Origin: Microglena sp. YARC
Taxonomy: Eukaryota > Chlorophyta > Chlorophyceae > Chlamydomonadales > Chlamydomonadaceae
Length of the DNA: 64,000 nucleotides
Reading direction: 5' to 3'
Assembly (NCBI GenBank): GCA_022414725.1
Contig: CM039464.1
Location: 60,192,539-60,256,538 of the forward strand
Position 1 is the first letter of the stretch. Every line of letters starts with the position of its first letter. The translations under genes and the position numbers were made by a program. Positions 62,806-64,000 of the stretch are shown here, piece by piece. The notes under the pieces are model-generated. The model searched no databases, was not told the DNA's origin, and saw only the letters and a program-made list of their open reading frames with translations.

Positions 62806-63145
62806 GTATGACTAGAGACCGCCATATCAAATGATGCTGGCCAAATCGTGTTATGTATACACACAATAACCACGTTGCAAAAGAGTGATCAGCATCCGTA
62901 TGACTAGAGACCGCCATATCAAATGATGCTGGCTAAATGTGTTATGTATAGGGAACCGCAAATCATATGATGTTTACCAAAGACTCCACGTTGCAAAAGA
63001 GTGATCAGCATCCGTATGACTAAAGTCCGCCATATCAAATGATGCTGGCTAAATGTGTTATGCATACACACAATACTCCACGTTGCAAACGAGTGATCAG
63101 CATCCGTAAGACTAGAGACCGGCATATCAAATGATGCTGGCCAAA
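62806..63145 (+). repeat. 93-115-bp tandem repeat starting at the exon 5 donor
   Basis: Unit GTATGACTAGAGACCGCCAT, ATCAAATGATGCTGGC, AAATGTGTTATG, ACACACAATA, CCACGTTGCAAAAGAGTGAT, CAGCATCC, at 62806, 62898, 63014 and 63107. Each unit starts with the donor-like GTATGAC (GTAAGAC in the last). LINE D is inserted in the last unit. Confidence 0.9.
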
Positions 63146-63980
63146 TTTGTTATGGAGGTTTAAGTACCCAAGTGACACCAATGCAGTTAGAGACATCCCT
63201 GATGAGAGAAGGGTTGGCTTTAAACGCCTCCGATACCAAAAATGGTTCGCAGCCAACAGCAATGATGAGAATGGCTTGATTCCCTTTACATCCGCCTTAC
63301 ATAAGCAGGATCAGATTCGTTCTATAGCTCAGTTTAGAATGGGTTCCCATTGGCTGAACACAGAAAGAAAGAATGAGGGTGGTGGATAGAGCACACATCC
63401 CTCGCTCAATGAGACACTGTCAAATGTGTGGGTTCCAAAAACCTGAGGATGAAATGCATATGTTTGAGTGCCCTTTTTATAATGATATTCGCCTCCGCTA
63501 CCAGAAGCTGTTTACAGATATTTATAGGCATGTCCATGAGGATACCAACTTAACCGTATGGAATGTGGAATTCTGCGATTCCACATTCAGAACCTTTATG
63601 AATGGAAATGGCACTAAGTCTTTTTGGAGCAACCTAGCCGACTATCTTTCTACTTGTAGAAGAGCAAGACAGGAAGCCCTGGACTGCTTAGTGGCACCGT
63701 AATTTATCATCCCTTTTTTTCTTCTTCTTGTGACTTCTCATTTGTTAGCTTCTTACCTCCGCCATTGTAAGTGGTTGAGATCTGGGTCCGGCTCTAAGGG
63801 GTTTAATACCTACGCCACCAAAACGGTGGTTGGGAGTTTGGTTTGTTTGTCCTCGACACACCCCTGATGTAATGGGTTTTTTGCTTTGTGGGTGCTTTTT
63901 CTTTTTGTTTAAAGCACAGAGTCTCATACACCCTCGCGGTGTCAAGTAGACTTTAACATGTAATGTAATGTAATGTAATG
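63146..63980 (+). mobile_element. LINE D: 3' fragment
   Basis: The last about 560 bp of ORF2, 3' UTR and GTAAT tail (63957-63980). The ORF has a 4-bp duplication (GAAAGAAAGAATG at about 63363) compared with LINE B, which shifts frame. The knuckle HCQMCGFQKPEDEMHMFECP is kept. After the tail the tandem unit resumes (CATACACACAATACTCCACG), matching 63063-63082, so the insertion split one unit, with ATG shared at the joint. Confidence 0.92.
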
Positions 63981-64000
63981 CATACACACAATACTCCACG

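Overview
The window is nuclear DNA from a eukaryote with long introns, GT-AG splicing and very heavy repeat load. A green alga is the best fit. The left edge holds the last exon of a 7-hydroxymethyl chlorophyll a reductase (HCAR)-like gene, a chloroplast enzyme of chlorophyll-b-using phototrophs. Plant-type CCCTAAA motifs lie in its introns, and a plant-like SUMO-conjugating enzyme (UBC9/SCE1) gene fills the right 25 kb. A repeat-rich prasinophyte or other chlorophyte is possible, but the species cannot be fixed from this sequence alone.

Layout. 1-2455: 3' end of the HCAR-like gene, with an intron full of hexanucleotide repeats and partial copies of the terminal exon. 2456-11577: repeats, small DNA transposons, an intron-containing tRNA-Leu(CAA), a 1.2 kb A+T-only block and a 5'-truncated LINE. 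11573-36282: four-level nested retroelements. A Ty1/copia element (X, TSD CCATG) holds a gag-only LTR element (Y, TSD TGGGC), which holds a Ty3/gypsy chromovirus (Z, TSD CCTCA), which holds a LINE fragment. A second LINE lies in the 3' part of X. All are broken by stops or frameshifts. 36355-38388: an element with arms of about 300 bp in inverted orientation that carries hairpin-forming repeats. 38854 to the right edge: a UBC9-like gene on the + strand. Five exons are seen (402 coding nt, joining in phase 1, 2, 0, 0, with the catalytic Cys falling at residue 93 as in human UBC9). The C-terminal exon or exons lie beyond the window. Its introns (0.9-7 kb) are almost wholly satellites, microsatellites and MITE-like elements. 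A LINE 3' end closes the window.

Most striking observation: exons of both host genes are echoed in their own introns. Copies of the acceptor plus 5' part of an exon lie upstream of the intact exon, and copies of the 3' part plus donor lie downstream of it. UBC9 exon 2 has 2 upstream and 9 downstream echoes, exon 4 has 3 and 4, and the HCAR terminal exon has 9 and 2. Exons 3 and 5 show one or both sides. Much of the adjoining simple repeat looks grown from the exon-intron junction sequence. This suggests that these introns expand by repeated tandem duplication across splice sites, leaving many decoy splice sites.
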